Notes under the pieces: model-generated
Seen by the model: the letters and a program-made list of their open reading frames with translations, nothing else
What the model was told of the DNA's origin: nothing
The model's database searches: none
NCBI GenBank assembly: GCA_963662965.1
Contig: OY759970.1
Span: forward strand, 4,650,001 to 4,714,000
DNA: 64,000 bases
Reading direction: 5' to 3'
Origin: DTWD01 sp963662965
GTDB taxonomy: Bacteria > Acidobacteriota > Vicinamibacteria > Vicinamibacterales > UBA8438
Program-made: the position numbers and the translations under genes
Shown: positions 55,864 through 64,000 of the stretch, one piece after another
How positions within the stretch are numbered: position 1 is the stretch's first letter
How the letters are laid out: each line of letters starts with the position of its first letter

Positions 55864-56220
55864 CTATTCGACTTCGTCTCCGTCTTCGTCGTCCTCAATG
55901 CTTGTGATCCGCTCAAGCCGGCGGGACTCATCGATGATTCGTTCGAACACTCGGGTGACCGCCTCACCGGCCAGCGGCCCCCCGTTCACACCACGCACGT
56001 GCTCCAGTACCGCGCGTTCCCGAGTCGGCTGATACGTGTCCATCCCGACGGTGTTCTTGAGGTGACCGATCTCCTTGGCGCACTCCGCGCGCACATTGAG
56101 CAACCGCACGATGTCCGCATCCAGCTCGTCAATCCGACGCCGGAGCTCATCCAGCCGTCCCGCGATGTCGAGGGTGACCGTCCGGTCGGCTCGTCGATCG
56201 CCTTGTGCCATCTCGCTCAC
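55864..56220 (-). CDS. chorismate mutase (AroQ class)
   Basis: A 118-residue all-helical enzyme converting chorismate to prephenate. The pattern LDELRRRIDELDADIVRLLNVR, AECAKEIGHLKN and VFERIIDESRRLE fits AroQ. The helix-1 Arg and helix-2 Lys positions are kept. Its ATG overlaps the trpA stop by 4 bases (ATGA). With aroF downstream it resembles the aroQ-aroA pair that is a single polypeptide in some bacteria. No signal peptide is present, so it is cytoplasmic. Confidence 0.9.
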   Translation of the reverse strand: MSEMAQGDRRADRTVTLDIAGRLDELRRRIDELDADIVRLLNVRAECAKEIGHLKNTVGMDTYQPTRERAVLEHVRGVNGGPLAGEAVTRVFERIIDESRRLERITSIEDDEDGDEVE

Positions 56221-57014
56221 GCTCTCGCGACGTCGCTACGCAGCCAGCGGACGTACCGCTCAACGTCCGTCAGAAGCTGATCCGGTGCGGCGCGTGCGAC
56301 GACATCGACAAGCCCACTCCCGACCACGGCGGCATCCGCCCAACGGCCCACCTCGGCGACGTGCTCTGGTCGACAGATGCCGAACCCCAGGGCGATCGGC
56401 ATGTCGGTGACCCGTCGTATCCGGGCGACGAGCGTCTCGGCCCCGTCTGCGATCGTATCTCGGGCGCCGGTCACCCCGAGACGCGAGATGCCGTAGAGGA
56501 ACCCCCGACCCATCTCGGCGGCACGACCGATGCGGGCCTCCGTCGTCGTCGGGCTGAGGAGAAAAATTGGGTCAACCTCGACTTCGGTCGCCACCGTTCG
56601 GAACTCCTCTGCCTCTTCTATCGGTAGGTCGAGCGCCAGCACGCCGTCGACGCCAGCCGCCGCGGCCCGTTCCAAGAACGGCCGCAGTCCCATCCGTACC
56701 ACCGGGTTGGCATAGGTAAACAACACGATGCCGGCCATCACTGAGCTCCGCACCTGCCCCACCATGTCGAGGACACGACTGAGCGTCGCTCCCGCCCGCA
56801 GGGCGCGCTCTGAGGCGCGCTGGATCACCGGGCCATCCGCCAGGGGGTCGGAGAAAGGCACCCCCACCTCGAGCACATTCGCTCCGGCACGGTCCAGGAC
56901 CTGCAGAATCTCGGCCGAGCGGTCGAGGTTGGGATCGCCAGCGGTGGTAAAGGTCACCAGACCGGGCTTTCGGTCCCGCCGTACCGCCGCAAAAATTCCT
57001 TCGAGTCTCGACAT
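56217..57014 (-). CDS. trpA: tryptophan synthase alpha chain
   Basis: Cleaves indole-3-glycerol phosphate to indole and glyceraldehyde-3-phosphate; indole is channelled to TrpB. The 265-residue TIM barrel has FTTAGDPNLDRSAEILQVLD, the catalytic Glu block VLEVGVPFSDPLADGPVIQR and VDGVLALDLPIEEAEEF. The start at 57014 (MSRLEGIFAAV) follows the trpB stop by 5 bases; the longer open frame is only shadow of trpB. Confidence 0.96.
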   Translation of the reverse strand: MSRLEGIFAAVRRDRKPGLVTFTTAGDPNLDRSAEILQVLDRAGANVLEVGVPFSDPLADGPVIQRASERALRAGATLSRVLDMVGQVRSSVMAGIVLFTYANPVVRMGLRPFLERAAAAGVDGVLALDLPIEEAEEFRTVATEVEVDPIFLLSPTTTEARIGRAAEMGRGFLYGISRLGVTGARDTIADGAETLVARIRRVTDMPIALGFGICRPEHVAEVGRWADAAVVGSGLVDVVARAAPDQLLTDVERYVRWLRSDVARA

Positions 57015-57019
57015 CCGGT

Positions 57020-58252
57020 CTATTCGCCTCCGCCTTCGCGGTCTTTGATCGCTGCCACGTCCTTGTCGCCGCGACCAGATAGGTTGATCAGGATCGTTCG
57101 GTCGCCGCCGATCGATTGCGCCAGGCGGCCGGCGTACGCCACCGCATGTGCCGACTCTAGCGCCGGCAGAATGCCCTCCGACTGGCTCAGGAGTCGAAAC
57201 GCCGCCAGCGCCTCGTCGTCCGACACGTGGGTGTACTCGGCACGACCGAGATCTCGGAGCCACGCGTGCTCCGGACCCACGGCGGCGTAATCCAATCCTG
57301 CCGACACGGAGTGCGTCAGCTCGACGTTCCCGTCGAGATCCTGGAGCACGAAGCTGCGCGTCCCCTGGAGTACGCCGGCCACCCCGGTTGCGAACCGCGC
57401 GGCGTGCCGGCCCGGCGCAATCGCTTCGCCGCCCGCCTCGACGCCAACCAAACGGACCGCGTCATCGTCGATAAATCCATCGAAGATGCCCAGCGCGTTG
57501 CTGCCCCCACCGACGCATGCCACGACGACGTCCGGTAACCGACCGACCAGGGTCTCGAACTGTTCGCGCGCTTCACAGCCGATCACCGACTGGAACTCGC
57601 GCACCATGAGGGGATACGGATGCGGACCGAGCACGGAGCCGAGTAGGTAATACGTATCGGCGACGTTGGTCACCCAGTCGCGCATCGCCTCGTTGATCGC
57701 GTCCTTGAGCGTGCAGCTGCCGGCGTCGACACTCGAGACCTTCGCGCCCAGCAGTCGCATCCGGTAGACATTGAGCGCTTGGCGCGCCATGTCCGCCGTG
57801 CCCATGTAGACCTCGCACGTGAGACCCAGGAGGGCACACGCCGTCGCCGTCGCGACGCCGTGCTGACCCGCTCCGGTCTCGGCCACGACACGGCGTTTCC
57901 CCATCCGCACCGCGAGAAGCGCCTGCCCGAGCGCGTTGTTGATCTTGTGGGCCCCGGTGTGGGCCAGGTCCTCGCGCTTGAGGAACAACCGTGCCACGTC
58001 CGCCTTCGGCTTGTCCTCCGAAAGCACCGCGCGCAGTCTTTTCGCTTCGTAGACCGGCGTGGGACGCCCGACGTACCGACTCAGCAACGCCTCGAGGTCG
58101 GCCGAAAACGTCGGGTCCTCGCGCGCCTCTCGGTAGGCCGCCTCAAGCTCTTCGACCGGCGCCACGAGCGTTTCCGGCACGAAGCGCCCGCCATACTCTC
58201 CAAAGTACCCGCGCGGATCGGGGTCACGCCGCCCAAACAGCGGAACGGTCAT
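57020..58252 (-). CDS. trpB: tryptophan synthase beta chain
   Basis: PLP enzyme joining indole and serine to tryptophan. The 410-residue product has FGEYGGRFVPETLVAPVEEL, the PLP lysine block REDLAHTGAHKINNALGQ, AETGAGQHGVATATACALLG and the phosphate-binding CVGGGSNALGIF. The ATG at 58252 is the family start; the frame stays open far upstream through trpF but that part is a shadow. It is 4 bases from trpF. Confidence 0.97.
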   Translation of the reverse strand: MTVPLFGRRDPDPRGYFGEYGGRFVPETLVAPVEELEAAYREAREDPTFSADLEALLSRYVGRPTPVYEAKRLRAVLSEDKPKADVARLFLKREDLAHTGAHKINNALGQALLAVRMGKRRVVAETGAGQHGVATATACALLGLTCEVYMGTADMARQALNVYRMRLLGAKVSSVDAGSCTLKDAINEAMRDWVTNVADTYYLLGSVLGPHPYPLMVREFQSVIGCEAREQFETLVGRLPDVVVACVGGGSNALGIFDGFIDDDAVRLVGVEAGGEAIAPGRHAARFATGVAGVLQGTRSFVLQDLDGNVELTHSVSAGLDYAAVGPEHAWLRDLGRAEYTHVSDDEALAAFRLLSQSEGILPALESAHAVAYAGRLAQSIGGDRTILINLSGRGDKDVAAIKDREGGGE

Positions 58253-58256
58253 CGGT

Positions 58257-58871
58257 TCATACCTGCTGCACCTCATGAAAGAATGCACGGAGCTGCGCCG
58301 CGTCCTTCTGGCCAAGGCTCGCCTCGACCCCAGACGACACGTCGACGCCGTACGGGCGCACGCGGCGTACTGCCTCAGCCACGTTGTCCGGACCGAGCCC
58401 CCCCGCGAGAAACACACGCCGCCCCGCCGCGACCGACGCCGCAATGTCCCAATCGACGGACCGTCCGGTGCCGCCCTTCCGCACCGGATCATTCGCATCC
58501 AGCAGCACCGTCGTGTCGGGGGGGACACGGTCGACCCGCGCCTGGGTTGACGCCCCATCGACGCCGACCGCCTTGATGATGCGATAGGGAAGCTCGTCGC
58601 AGAGCGTCGGCGGCTCGTTGCCGTGCAGCTGCACCGCCGACAGCCCGACTGCCGACGCGATCTGACGAATCTCTTCGACGCTCGCGTCAACGAAGACGCC
58701 GACCGGCGCGACGTCAGCCGGAAGTCGCCGCGCGATGTTTGCCGCCAGAGCCGGCGCGACGTGACGCGGACTCTTTCGCCAGAACACAAACCCAATGGCC
58801 GATGCACCAAGATCGGCGGCGTACGCCGCATCCTCCCACCGTGTAATCCCGCACACCTTAATCTTTACCAT
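58257..58871 (-). CDS. trpF: phosphoribosylanthranilate isomerase
   Basis: Performs the Amadori rearrangement of PRA to CdRP. The 204-residue barrel has the catalytic Cys block KIKVCGITRWEDAAYAADLG, GFVFWRKSPRHV, VQLHGNEPP, and the late FLAGGLGPDNVAEAV with GVDVSSGVEASLGQKD. It starts 6 bases after the trpC stop. Separate from trpC (no fusion as in enterobacteria). Confidence 0.96.
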   Translation of the reverse strand: MVKIKVCGITRWEDAAYAADLGASAIGFVFWRKSPRHVAPALAANIARRLPADVAPVGVFVDASVEEIRQIASAVGLSAVQLHGNEPPTLCDELPYRIIKAVGVDGASTQARVDRVPPDTTVLLDANDPVRKGGTGRSVDWDIAASVAAGRRVFLAGGLGPDNVAEAVRRVRPYGVDVSSGVEASLGQKDAAQLRAFFHEVQQV

Positions 58872-58877
58872 CGCTGC

Positions 58878-59738
58878 CTACACCGCACTGCGTTTTGGTA
58901 CCCGCCCGCATCGGGCGTCCCCACCTCGCCCGACCTCGCTCAAGAGGGCCGCCAGCGCCACGCCCGGTTCTGCCTGGCTCATGAATGACTCGCCGATGAG
59001 AAAGGCGTCGTATCCAGCCTGGCCTAGCGCGACGAGATCGGACGCGACCCGCAACCCGCTCTCCGCGACCGCGACCACATCATCGGGGATATCTTCGATC
59101 AGCGTCTCGGATGCGTGGAGATCCACGCTGAGCGTCCGTAGATTTCGATTATTGACGCCAATCACGTCTGCGCCCGCATGCAGAGCCCGGCCAAGATCGT
59201 TGCCGTCATGCACCTCCGTCAGCACAGCAAGCCCGAGAACCCGCGCGGACGCCATCAGCCGGCGCAATGCCGCGTCGTCGAGCGCGGCGACGATAAGCAG
59301 GACGGCATTCGCACCCGCCACGCACGCTTCAAAGAGCTGGTACTCGCTGACGATGAAGTCCTTGCGCAGCAGCGGGACCTCGACGACACCGCGCACCGCT
59401 TCCAGATGCTCCAACGCGCCGTCAAAGAAGGCCGGCTCGGTCAGCACCGAGATGGCGGCAGCACCCGATTCCGCGTAGGACTCGGCGATGGTCGCCGGGT
59501 CGTAGGCGGGACGGATCACTCCGCGCGACGGCGAACGGCGCTTGCACTCCGCAATCACGTTGTAGCCGTCCCCGCGCCGCAATGCCTCGACGAAACGTTC
59601 GCCATCCGCCGACCGTCCAGCCCACGCCTGCTCGAGGTCCCGTATCGAACGATGCGTCTCCCGGTCGCGCACCGCCCGCCGCGTCGCGCTGACGATCGTC
59701 TCGAGAAGATCCCGCCGTACCGGCGTCTCGACACTCAT
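58878..59738 (-). CDS. trpC: indole-3-glycerol phosphate synthase
   Basis: Closes the pyrrole ring of CdRP to give indoleglycerol phosphate. The 286-residue barrel has VIAECKRRSPSRGVIRPAYD (catalytic Lys), AISVLTEPAFFDGALEHLEA, PLLRKDFIVSEYQLFEA, LTEVHDGNDLGRALHAGADV, GVNNRNLRTLSVDL and VAVAESGLRVASDL. Its ATG overlaps the trpD stop by 4 bases. The last 20 residues (Arg/Gly-rich) extend slightly beyond the usual end. Confidence 0.96.
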   Translation of the reverse strand: MSVETPVRRDLLETIVSATRRAVRDRETHRSIRDLEQAWAGRSADGERFVEALRRGDGYNVIAECKRRSPSRGVIRPAYDPATIAESYAESGAAAISVLTEPAFFDGALEHLEAVRGVVEVPLLRKDFIVSEYQLFEACVAGANAVLLIVAALDDAALRRLMASARVLGLAVLTEVHDGNDLGRALHAGADVIGVNNRNLRTLSVDLHASETLIEDIPDDVVAVAESGLRVASDLVALGQAGYDAFLIGESFMSQAEPGVALAALLSEVGRGGDARCGRVPKRSAV

Positions 59739-60781
59739 CCGTCGTGCTCCGCTTGCGAGAGGGTGGCCATAATGGCGACCGCGGCACCGGCGCGGCCGCT
59801 GTGCACCGCGTCTCGAGCCATCTCCACTCCGTCCGACAGCGAGCCGACGCGACCGGTCACGAGGAGCCCCGCCGCGGCGTTCATCAGGACGACGTCACGT
59901 TGGGGTCCTTCGTGTCCGTTCCCAGTCGCGAGGACCTCCCGGGCCATCGCGACGCTTGCCTCGAGCCCGTCGACCCTGAGCGCATCGATCTCGGTCGGCG
60001 TCACGCCGAAATCCTCGGGACGGACGACGAACGACGACACCTCGCCGGCGCGCACCTCAGACACCTGGGTCTCCCCGGCCGTCGAGATTTCGTCGAGGCC
60101 GCCCGCGCCGTGCACCACCCAAGCGCGTTCCGATCCGAGCTCGACCAACGCGCGGGCCATGAGATCGGTCATCTCCGGTCGAGGCACCCCGATGATTTGC
60201 CGTGTCGCCCCCGCGGGATTGGTGAGCGGTCCGAGAAGATTGAACGCCGTTCGGACTCCGAGCTCACGACGTGTTGGCCCGGCATGGCGCATCGATGGGT
60301 GAAACGTCGGCGCGAAAAAAAACCCAATCCCGGCTTCCGCCAGGCACCGCTCCACGACCGACGGAGTCGCGCCAACGTTGACCCCGAGGGCTTCGAAGAG
60401 ATCCGCGCTTCCACAGCTGCTCGATACTGATCGGTTTCCATGCTTCGCGACTTGGACACCACATCCCGCGAGCACGATGGCCGCGACAGACGAGACGTTG
60501 AAGGTGCGCGACCCGTCGCCCCCCGTCCCACACGTGTCAAAGCAGTCGTCGAAGCGCCGCGACAACCTCACGGCATGCGACCGCATCGTGCGCGCGAGGC
60601 CGACGATCTCGCTGGCGCGCTCGCCTTTCATGGCCAACCCGATCAGCAGCCCGGCAATCTGCGCGGACGTCGCCCGCCCGCTCATGATCTCGTCCATCGC
60701 CGTCTCGGCCTCGCCCACGGTCAAGTCCTGCCGGCGCAATACGTTTCGGAGCAGATCATGCAGTGGGGTCGCAGTTGCCAT
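59735..60781 (-). CDS. trpD: anthranilate phosphoribosyltransferase
   Basis: Transfers phosphoribose from PRPP to anthranilate. The 348-residue product has an N-terminal helical domain and the PRPP signature DTCGTGGDGSRTFNVSSVAA, KHGNRSVSSSCGSADLFEAL and HPSMRHAGPTRRELGVRTAF with LLGPLTNPA. Full length. It starts 9 bases after the trpG stop. Confidence 0.96.
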   Translation of the reverse strand: MATATPLHDLLRNVLRRQDLTVGEAETAMDEIMSGRATSAQIAGLLIGLAMKGERASEIVGLARTMRSHAVRLSRRFDDCFDTCGTGGDGSRTFNVSSVAAIVLAGCGVQVAKHGNRSVSSSCGSADLFEALGVNVGATPSVVERCLAEAGIGFFFAPTFHPSMRHAGPTRRELGVRTAFNLLGPLTNPAGATRQIIGVPRPEMTDLMARALVELGSERAWVVHGAGGLDEISTAGETQVSEVRAGEVSSFVVRPEDFGVTPTEIDALRVDGLEASVAMAREVLATGNGHEGPQRDVVLMNAAAGLLVTGRVGSLSDGVEMARDAVHSGRAGAAVAIMATLSQAEHDG

Positions 60782-60790
60782 CGCTGGTTC

Positions 60791-61375
60791 TCAGCTCCCC
60801 GCCCGATCGCAGGTCAAGAAGTTCTGCAAGATGTGATGCCCTTCTCCCGTGAGGACCGACTCGGGATGGAACTGCACACCGTACACCGGCCAACGCCGAT
60901 GCCGGACCGCCATGATGGTGCCATCCTCCTGAGCCGTCGCCACCACGGCGAGATCCTCCGGGACGCTCGCGGCGTCGAGCGCCAAGGAGTGGTACCGCCC
61001 AGCCACGAACGGCTCGGTCAAACCGTCGAAGAGTCCCTCCCCGTCGTGTTCGATGGTCGACGTCTTCCCGTGCAACAGCGACGGAGCCGCCACGATCGAG
61101 CCGCCGAACGCCACGCCAATCGCCTGATGCCCCAGGCACACTCCCAGGATCGGCACCCGCGACGCGTGCGCCCGGATCAGCTCTACCGTGACCCCGGCGT
61201 TCTCGGGTCGGCCCGGACCAGGCGAGATCACGATCCGCTCGGGCGCGAGACGTTCCACCTCCGCCACGCGTAGCGCGTCGTTCCGCTTGACGGTCAGCGT
61301 GGCACCAAGCTCGCCGAGATACTGGACCAAGTTGTATGTGAACGAATCATAGTTGTCGATAACCAACACCATCAC
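60791..61375 (-). CDS. trpG: anthranilate synthase component II (glutamine amidotransferase)
   Basis: Supplies ammonia from glutamine to TrpE, and in many bacteria also to PabB. The 194-residue class I amidotransferase has VIDNYDSFTYNLVQYLGELG, PGPGRPENAGV, nucleophile Cys in ILGVCLGHQAIG and the His-Glu pair in VYGVQFHPESVLTGEG. Its ATG overlaps the trpE stop by 4 bases. Confidence 0.96.
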   Translation of the reverse strand: MMVLVIDNYDSFTYNLVQYLGELGATLTVKRNDALRVAEVERLAPERIVISPGPGRPENAGVTVELIRAHASRVPILGVCLGHQAIGVAFGGSIVAAPSLLHGKTSTIEHDGEGLFDGLTEPFVAGRYHSLALDAASVPEDLAVVATAQEDGTIMAVRHRRWPVYGVQFHPESVLTGEGHHILQNFLTCDRAGS

Positions 61376-62898
61376 GCCGTCCTTGGCTTTGATCCGGCGG
61401 TCGCCGGTCCTTGCCCGCTCTCCGCCATTTCGAGGGCCCTGAGCAACGCGGACGCTTTGGCGCGTGTTTCGTGATACTCCGCGGTCGGATCGGAGTCAGC
61501 CACGATGCCGGCTCCCGCCTGCACATAGGCGCGCCCCGCCTTCAACACGATCGTCCGTATCGTGATGCAACAGTCGAGATTTCCGGCAAAATCGACGTAG
61601 CCGACGGCACCGGCGTAAATCCCACGCGCGGTCGTCTCGAGCTCCTCGATGATTTCCATCGCCCTGATCTTTGGCGCACCCGACACGGTTCCAGCCGGAA
61701 AACATGCGACAAGCGCGTCGAGCCGATCGTGGTCGTCGGCCAACTCACCGACGACCCGCGAGACCAAGTGCATCACGTGGGAGTACCGCTCGAGCGCCAT
61801 GAACTGCGGAACCTGCACAGACCCATACGTCGACACCCGGCCGAGATCGTTTCGACCTAGGTCGACCAGCATCACGTGCTCCGCCCGTTCCTTCTCGTTC
61901 TGGATCAACTCTTCGGCAAGCGCCGCATCGGCGGCGTCGCTCGTACCCCGTGGTCGGGTCCCGGCGATCGGATGTGTCTCGGCCCGGCGTCCCTCGACGC
62001 GCACGAGCATTTCGGGCGAGGACCCGACGATCGCCACGTCACCCATCCGGATGAAGTACATGTACGGCGATGGATTGATATACCGCAGGGCGCGATAGAC
62101 CGTGAAGGGGTCGGCCGTAAGCTCGGTTTCGAATCGTTGGGAGAGAACGACCTGAAAGATGTCGCCCGCGGTAATGTAGTCCTTCGCACGGCGCACCGCT
62201 CCCTCGAACGCCTCCTGGGTGGTGTTCGACCGAAGGCTGAGCTCTCGCGCCGTCGTCGATTCTGGCTCCGGTAACTGTCGTCGCAGGTCGGCCTCGAGGA
62301 GGCGAATCTTCGCCTGGGCGCGCTCGTAGTGTGCTTCGAGGTCAGCGTCGTCACCCGCGTCCACGGCGGCATTCGCAATGACGAGGATGCGGTGTTTCAC
62401 ATGGTCGAACGCCAACACCGAATCGAACAGCATAAACGCGGCATCGTCGTCCCCGTCGTCCTCCTTGGGATACGCCTTGCGCGTCCGCTCCAGCGTCGGC
62501 TCGAACCATGAGGCTGCATCGTAGCCCAGAAATCCGACAGCCCCACCGGTGAAACGGGGCAGCCCCGGCACGACCGGGGACCGATAGCGCCCCATCAGGT
62601 CGCGCAGCGCGTCGACGAACGGCAGAGACAACGTCTCGGTCCCGGTTTCGCGCTCAACTACGGTCCGTCCCGCTGCCGACCGGAGCACGAGAAACGGATC
62701 CCTGCCGAGAAACGAGTAGCGCGCCAGACGTTCCCCACCGATAACGCTCTCGAACAGAAACGCGCGGTCTGCCCGGCCGGCCACCGTGAGGAACGCCGAC
62801 ACCGGAGTCAACAGATCGGCCATCACTTCGCGGCAGACCGGGACAAAGGTTCCCTCCAGGGCCAGCTCGCGAAACTGCTCGAACGTCGTGTCCGTCAT
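61372..62898 (-). CDS. trpE: anthranilate synthase component I
   Basis: Makes anthranilate from chorismate with TrpG. The 508-residue product has the N-terminal Trp-binding region with FLFESVIGGERLARYSFLGR (feedback-site type), then the chorismate-binding core: DIFQVVLSQRFE, RYINPSPYMYFI, HPIAGTRPRGTS, VDLGRNDLGRVS and FPAGTVSGAPKIRAMEIIEE. The start at 62898 is 13 bases after the aroDE stop. No attenuator-like leader lies in that gap. Confidence 0.96.
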   Translation of the reverse strand: MTDTTFEQFRELALEGTFVPVCREVMADLLTPVSAFLTVAGRADRAFLFESVIGGERLARYSFLGRDPFLVLRSAAGRTVVERETGTETLSLPFVDALRDLMGRYRSPVVPGLPRFTGGAVGFLGYDAASWFEPTLERTRKAYPKEDDGDDDAAFMLFDSVLAFDHVKHRILVIANAAVDAGDDADLEAHYERAQAKIRLLEADLRRQLPEPESTTARELSLRSNTTQEAFEGAVRRAKDYITAGDIFQVVLSQRFETELTADPFTVYRALRYINPSPYMYFIRMGDVAIVGSSPEMLVRVEGRRAETHPIAGTRPRGTSDAADAALAEELIQNEKERAEHVMLVDLGRNDLGRVSTYGSVQVPQFMALERYSHVMHLVSRVVGELADDHDRLDALVACFPAGTVSGAPKIRAMEIIEELETTARGIYAGAVGYVDFAGNLDCCITIRTIVLKAGRAYVQAGAGIVADSDPTAEYHETRAKASALLRALEMAESGQGPATAGSKPRTA

Positions 62899-62911
62899 CT
62901 CCTCATCCGCG

Positions 62912-64000
62912 CTACGCCGCCAGCGCACCCGCCTGACGTGCGAGATCCTTTTCCGCCGCGTCGGTAAACAGGGCCGGCGGCGGTGTCTGGCCGGTCCACC
63001 ACGCGAACTGCCGTACCGCCTGGCCGACGAGCATCTCGAGTCCGCCGATCGTCGCGCAGCCGGCCAGAGCCGCCTCCCGCATGAGCCGAGTCGTCGCCGG
63101 GTTGTAGACAAGGTCGTAGACGACGCGGCCATCGAGCGCGTCCTTGGGCAGCGGGAGCAGCGGCGAGTCGTCGAGGTTGGGAAAGGTCCCGAGCGGCGTG
63201 GTGTTCACCAGCAGGTCCCACGATCCGGGCGCCGGGGGCATGAGCACGGCCGTCGCCCCGACGGCCCGACTGACCTCGGACGCTCTCTCTTGCCGACGCG
63301 CACATACGCTCACCACCGCGCCTTCGTGCACGAGCCCCCAGGCCACCCCACGGGCGGCTCCACCGGCGCCGAGTACCGTGGCGCGCACCCCCGACAGGGC
63401 CATCCGGTCAGTCAGCGGCGCCAGAAACCCGGCGACGTCCGTGTTACGCCCGGACCAGCCGTCGGCGTCGACCCGAATAGTGTTGACGGCGCCAACCGCC
63501 CGACTGGTGTCGTCGGCCTCGGCGACTCTCGCTGCGACCGCCTCCTTGAATGGTGCCGTCACGCTGGCGCCGCGAACCCCGACGGCGTGTACGAACTCCG
63601 CGAAATCGTCGATATCCGTCGCCTCGAACGGGACATAGACCGCGTCGATCCCGGCGGCCCGAAACCCGGCGTTGTGCATGGCCGGCGAGACGGAGTGGCT
63701 CACCGGCGATCCGAGCACGCCGTACACCGCCGTCCGCTCCGTGATGTCGTGAAACGCGAACTGCTTGTGCATCCGGTCGAGATCGATCTGTCCCGGAGCG
63801 ACCCCCGCGCCGGCGTAACTCCAGCAGGCGCCAAACCGTCCGGCCAATATTCGCGTCGCCATTCCAGGCGTTCCCATCCCGATCATCACGCGCCGCTCGT
63901 CAACGGTGCCGACCGACACCAGCCGCAACGCCTCGGTCAGACTTTCCACGGTGGCGGCAATCTTGACGACCTCCGCGCCGGTGGCCCGCATGGCACGATA
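62912..64000 (-). CDS. aroDE: bifunctional 3-dehydroquinate dehydratase / shikimate dehydrogenase, 5' end outside window
   Basis: The visible 363 codons remain open at the window edge. The first 75 are the C-terminal part of type I dehydroquinate dehydratase: GAEVVKIAATVESLTEALRL with the Schiff-base Lys, then the VMIGMGTPGMATRILAGRFG block and the APGQI-like ending VAPGQIDL. A linker leads to shikimate dehydrogenase: VYGVLGSPVSHSVSPAMHNA, SVTAPFKEAVA (catalytic Lys), NTDVAGFL, and the NADP loop LGAGGAARGVAW. The fusion carries out two successive shikimate-pathway steps. It is the first visible gene of the supraoperon; the true start and promoter are off the edge. Confidence 0.93.
   Translation of the reverse strand, partial: YRAMRATGAEVVKIAATVESLTEALRLVSVGTVDERRVMIGMGTPGMATRILAGRFGACWSYAGAGVAPGQIDLDRMHKQFAFHDITERTAVYGVLGSPVSHSVSPAMHNAGFRAAGIDAVYVPFEATDIDDFAEFVHAVGVRGASVTAPFKEAVAARVAEADDTSRAVGAVNTIRVDADGWSGRNTDVAGFLAPLTDRMALSGVRATVLGAGGAARGVAWGLVHEGAVVSVCARRQERASEVSRAVGATAVLMPPAPGSWDLLVNTTPLGTFPNLDDSPLLPLPKDALDGRVVYDLVYNPATTRLMREAALAGCATIGGLEMLVGQAVRQFAWWTGQTPPPALFTDAAEKDLARQAGALAA

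Noticed and set aside
57020..58831. A 603-residue TrpB with an N-terminal extension
   Set aside because: The extra 193 codons lie over trpF in another frame, have low-quality Arg/Ser-rich composition, and TrpB normally starts at 58252.

Overview
The window is GC-rich bacterial chromosome. It most resembles Acidobacteriota, probably the Vicinamibacteria lineage. This is an inference from gene content and protein style: PQQ quinoproteins with fused cytochrome c or cupredoxin parts, many N-terminal pieces of Pkn-type kinases that begin like MALxxGSRLGxYxV, carboxypeptidase-regulatory-like proteins, BACON/Ig-type surface proteins, and an hspR-dnaJ-clpB heat-shock operon. No ribosomal RNA is present. 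One tRNA (Pro, CGG anticodon) was found.

The left third (about 1-22.5 kb) is an accessory, decaying region. Intact genes include an SGNH hydrolase, apt-acyP, a secreted TPR protein, a hotdog thioesterase, a Tat-exported amidohydrolase, a cytochrome c-PQQ dehydrogenase, hyi, hemH, a bacilliredoxin and an NSS transporter. Between them lie many broken genes: four kinase 5' pieces (one running off the left edge), a BACON/Ig protein with several frame breaks, an IS3-family trace, the tail of an enolase-superfamily gene, a PQQ-cupredoxin gene with two breaks, a Ycf46-like AAA ATPase with four lesions, half of a DUF222/HNH gene, and a carboxypeptidase-regulatory-like gene in at least four frames.

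From 22.5 to 53 kb the genes are mostly housekeeping and intact: hspR-dnaJ-clpB behind a consensus promoter and a HAIR-like operator; rho with a repetitive N-terminus; GT39 and amrS; a glcD-like oxidase; aspC; coaD-rsmD-recG; lexA; nth; a minimal zincin; rsmA; rnj-ftsK-amidase; pepA. One decayed island at 38.7-40.8 kb holds an ECF sigma factor with two in-frame stops, a frameshifted anti-sigma gene and a frameshifted small periplasmic gene.

The right end (53.4-64 kb, all on the minus strand) is a tightly packed aromatic amino-acid supraoperon. In transcription order it is aroDE (cut by the window edge), trpE, trpG, trpD, trpC, trpF, trpB, trpA, chorismate mutase, DAHP synthase, prephenate dehydrogenase and a JAMM peptidase. 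It carries enzymes for the first step, for shikimate formation, the complete chorismate-to-tryptophan branch, and the entry to tyrosine/phenylalanine.

A dispersed intergenic repeat made of two modules (A about 90 bp, B about 130-155 bp) occurs at six places, usually just beyond a stop codon. Its hairpin arms vary together between copies. This repeat, the kinase-fragment family and a pair of small proteins of unknown family are the most unusual material here. I did not find a convincing new defence or mobile system.
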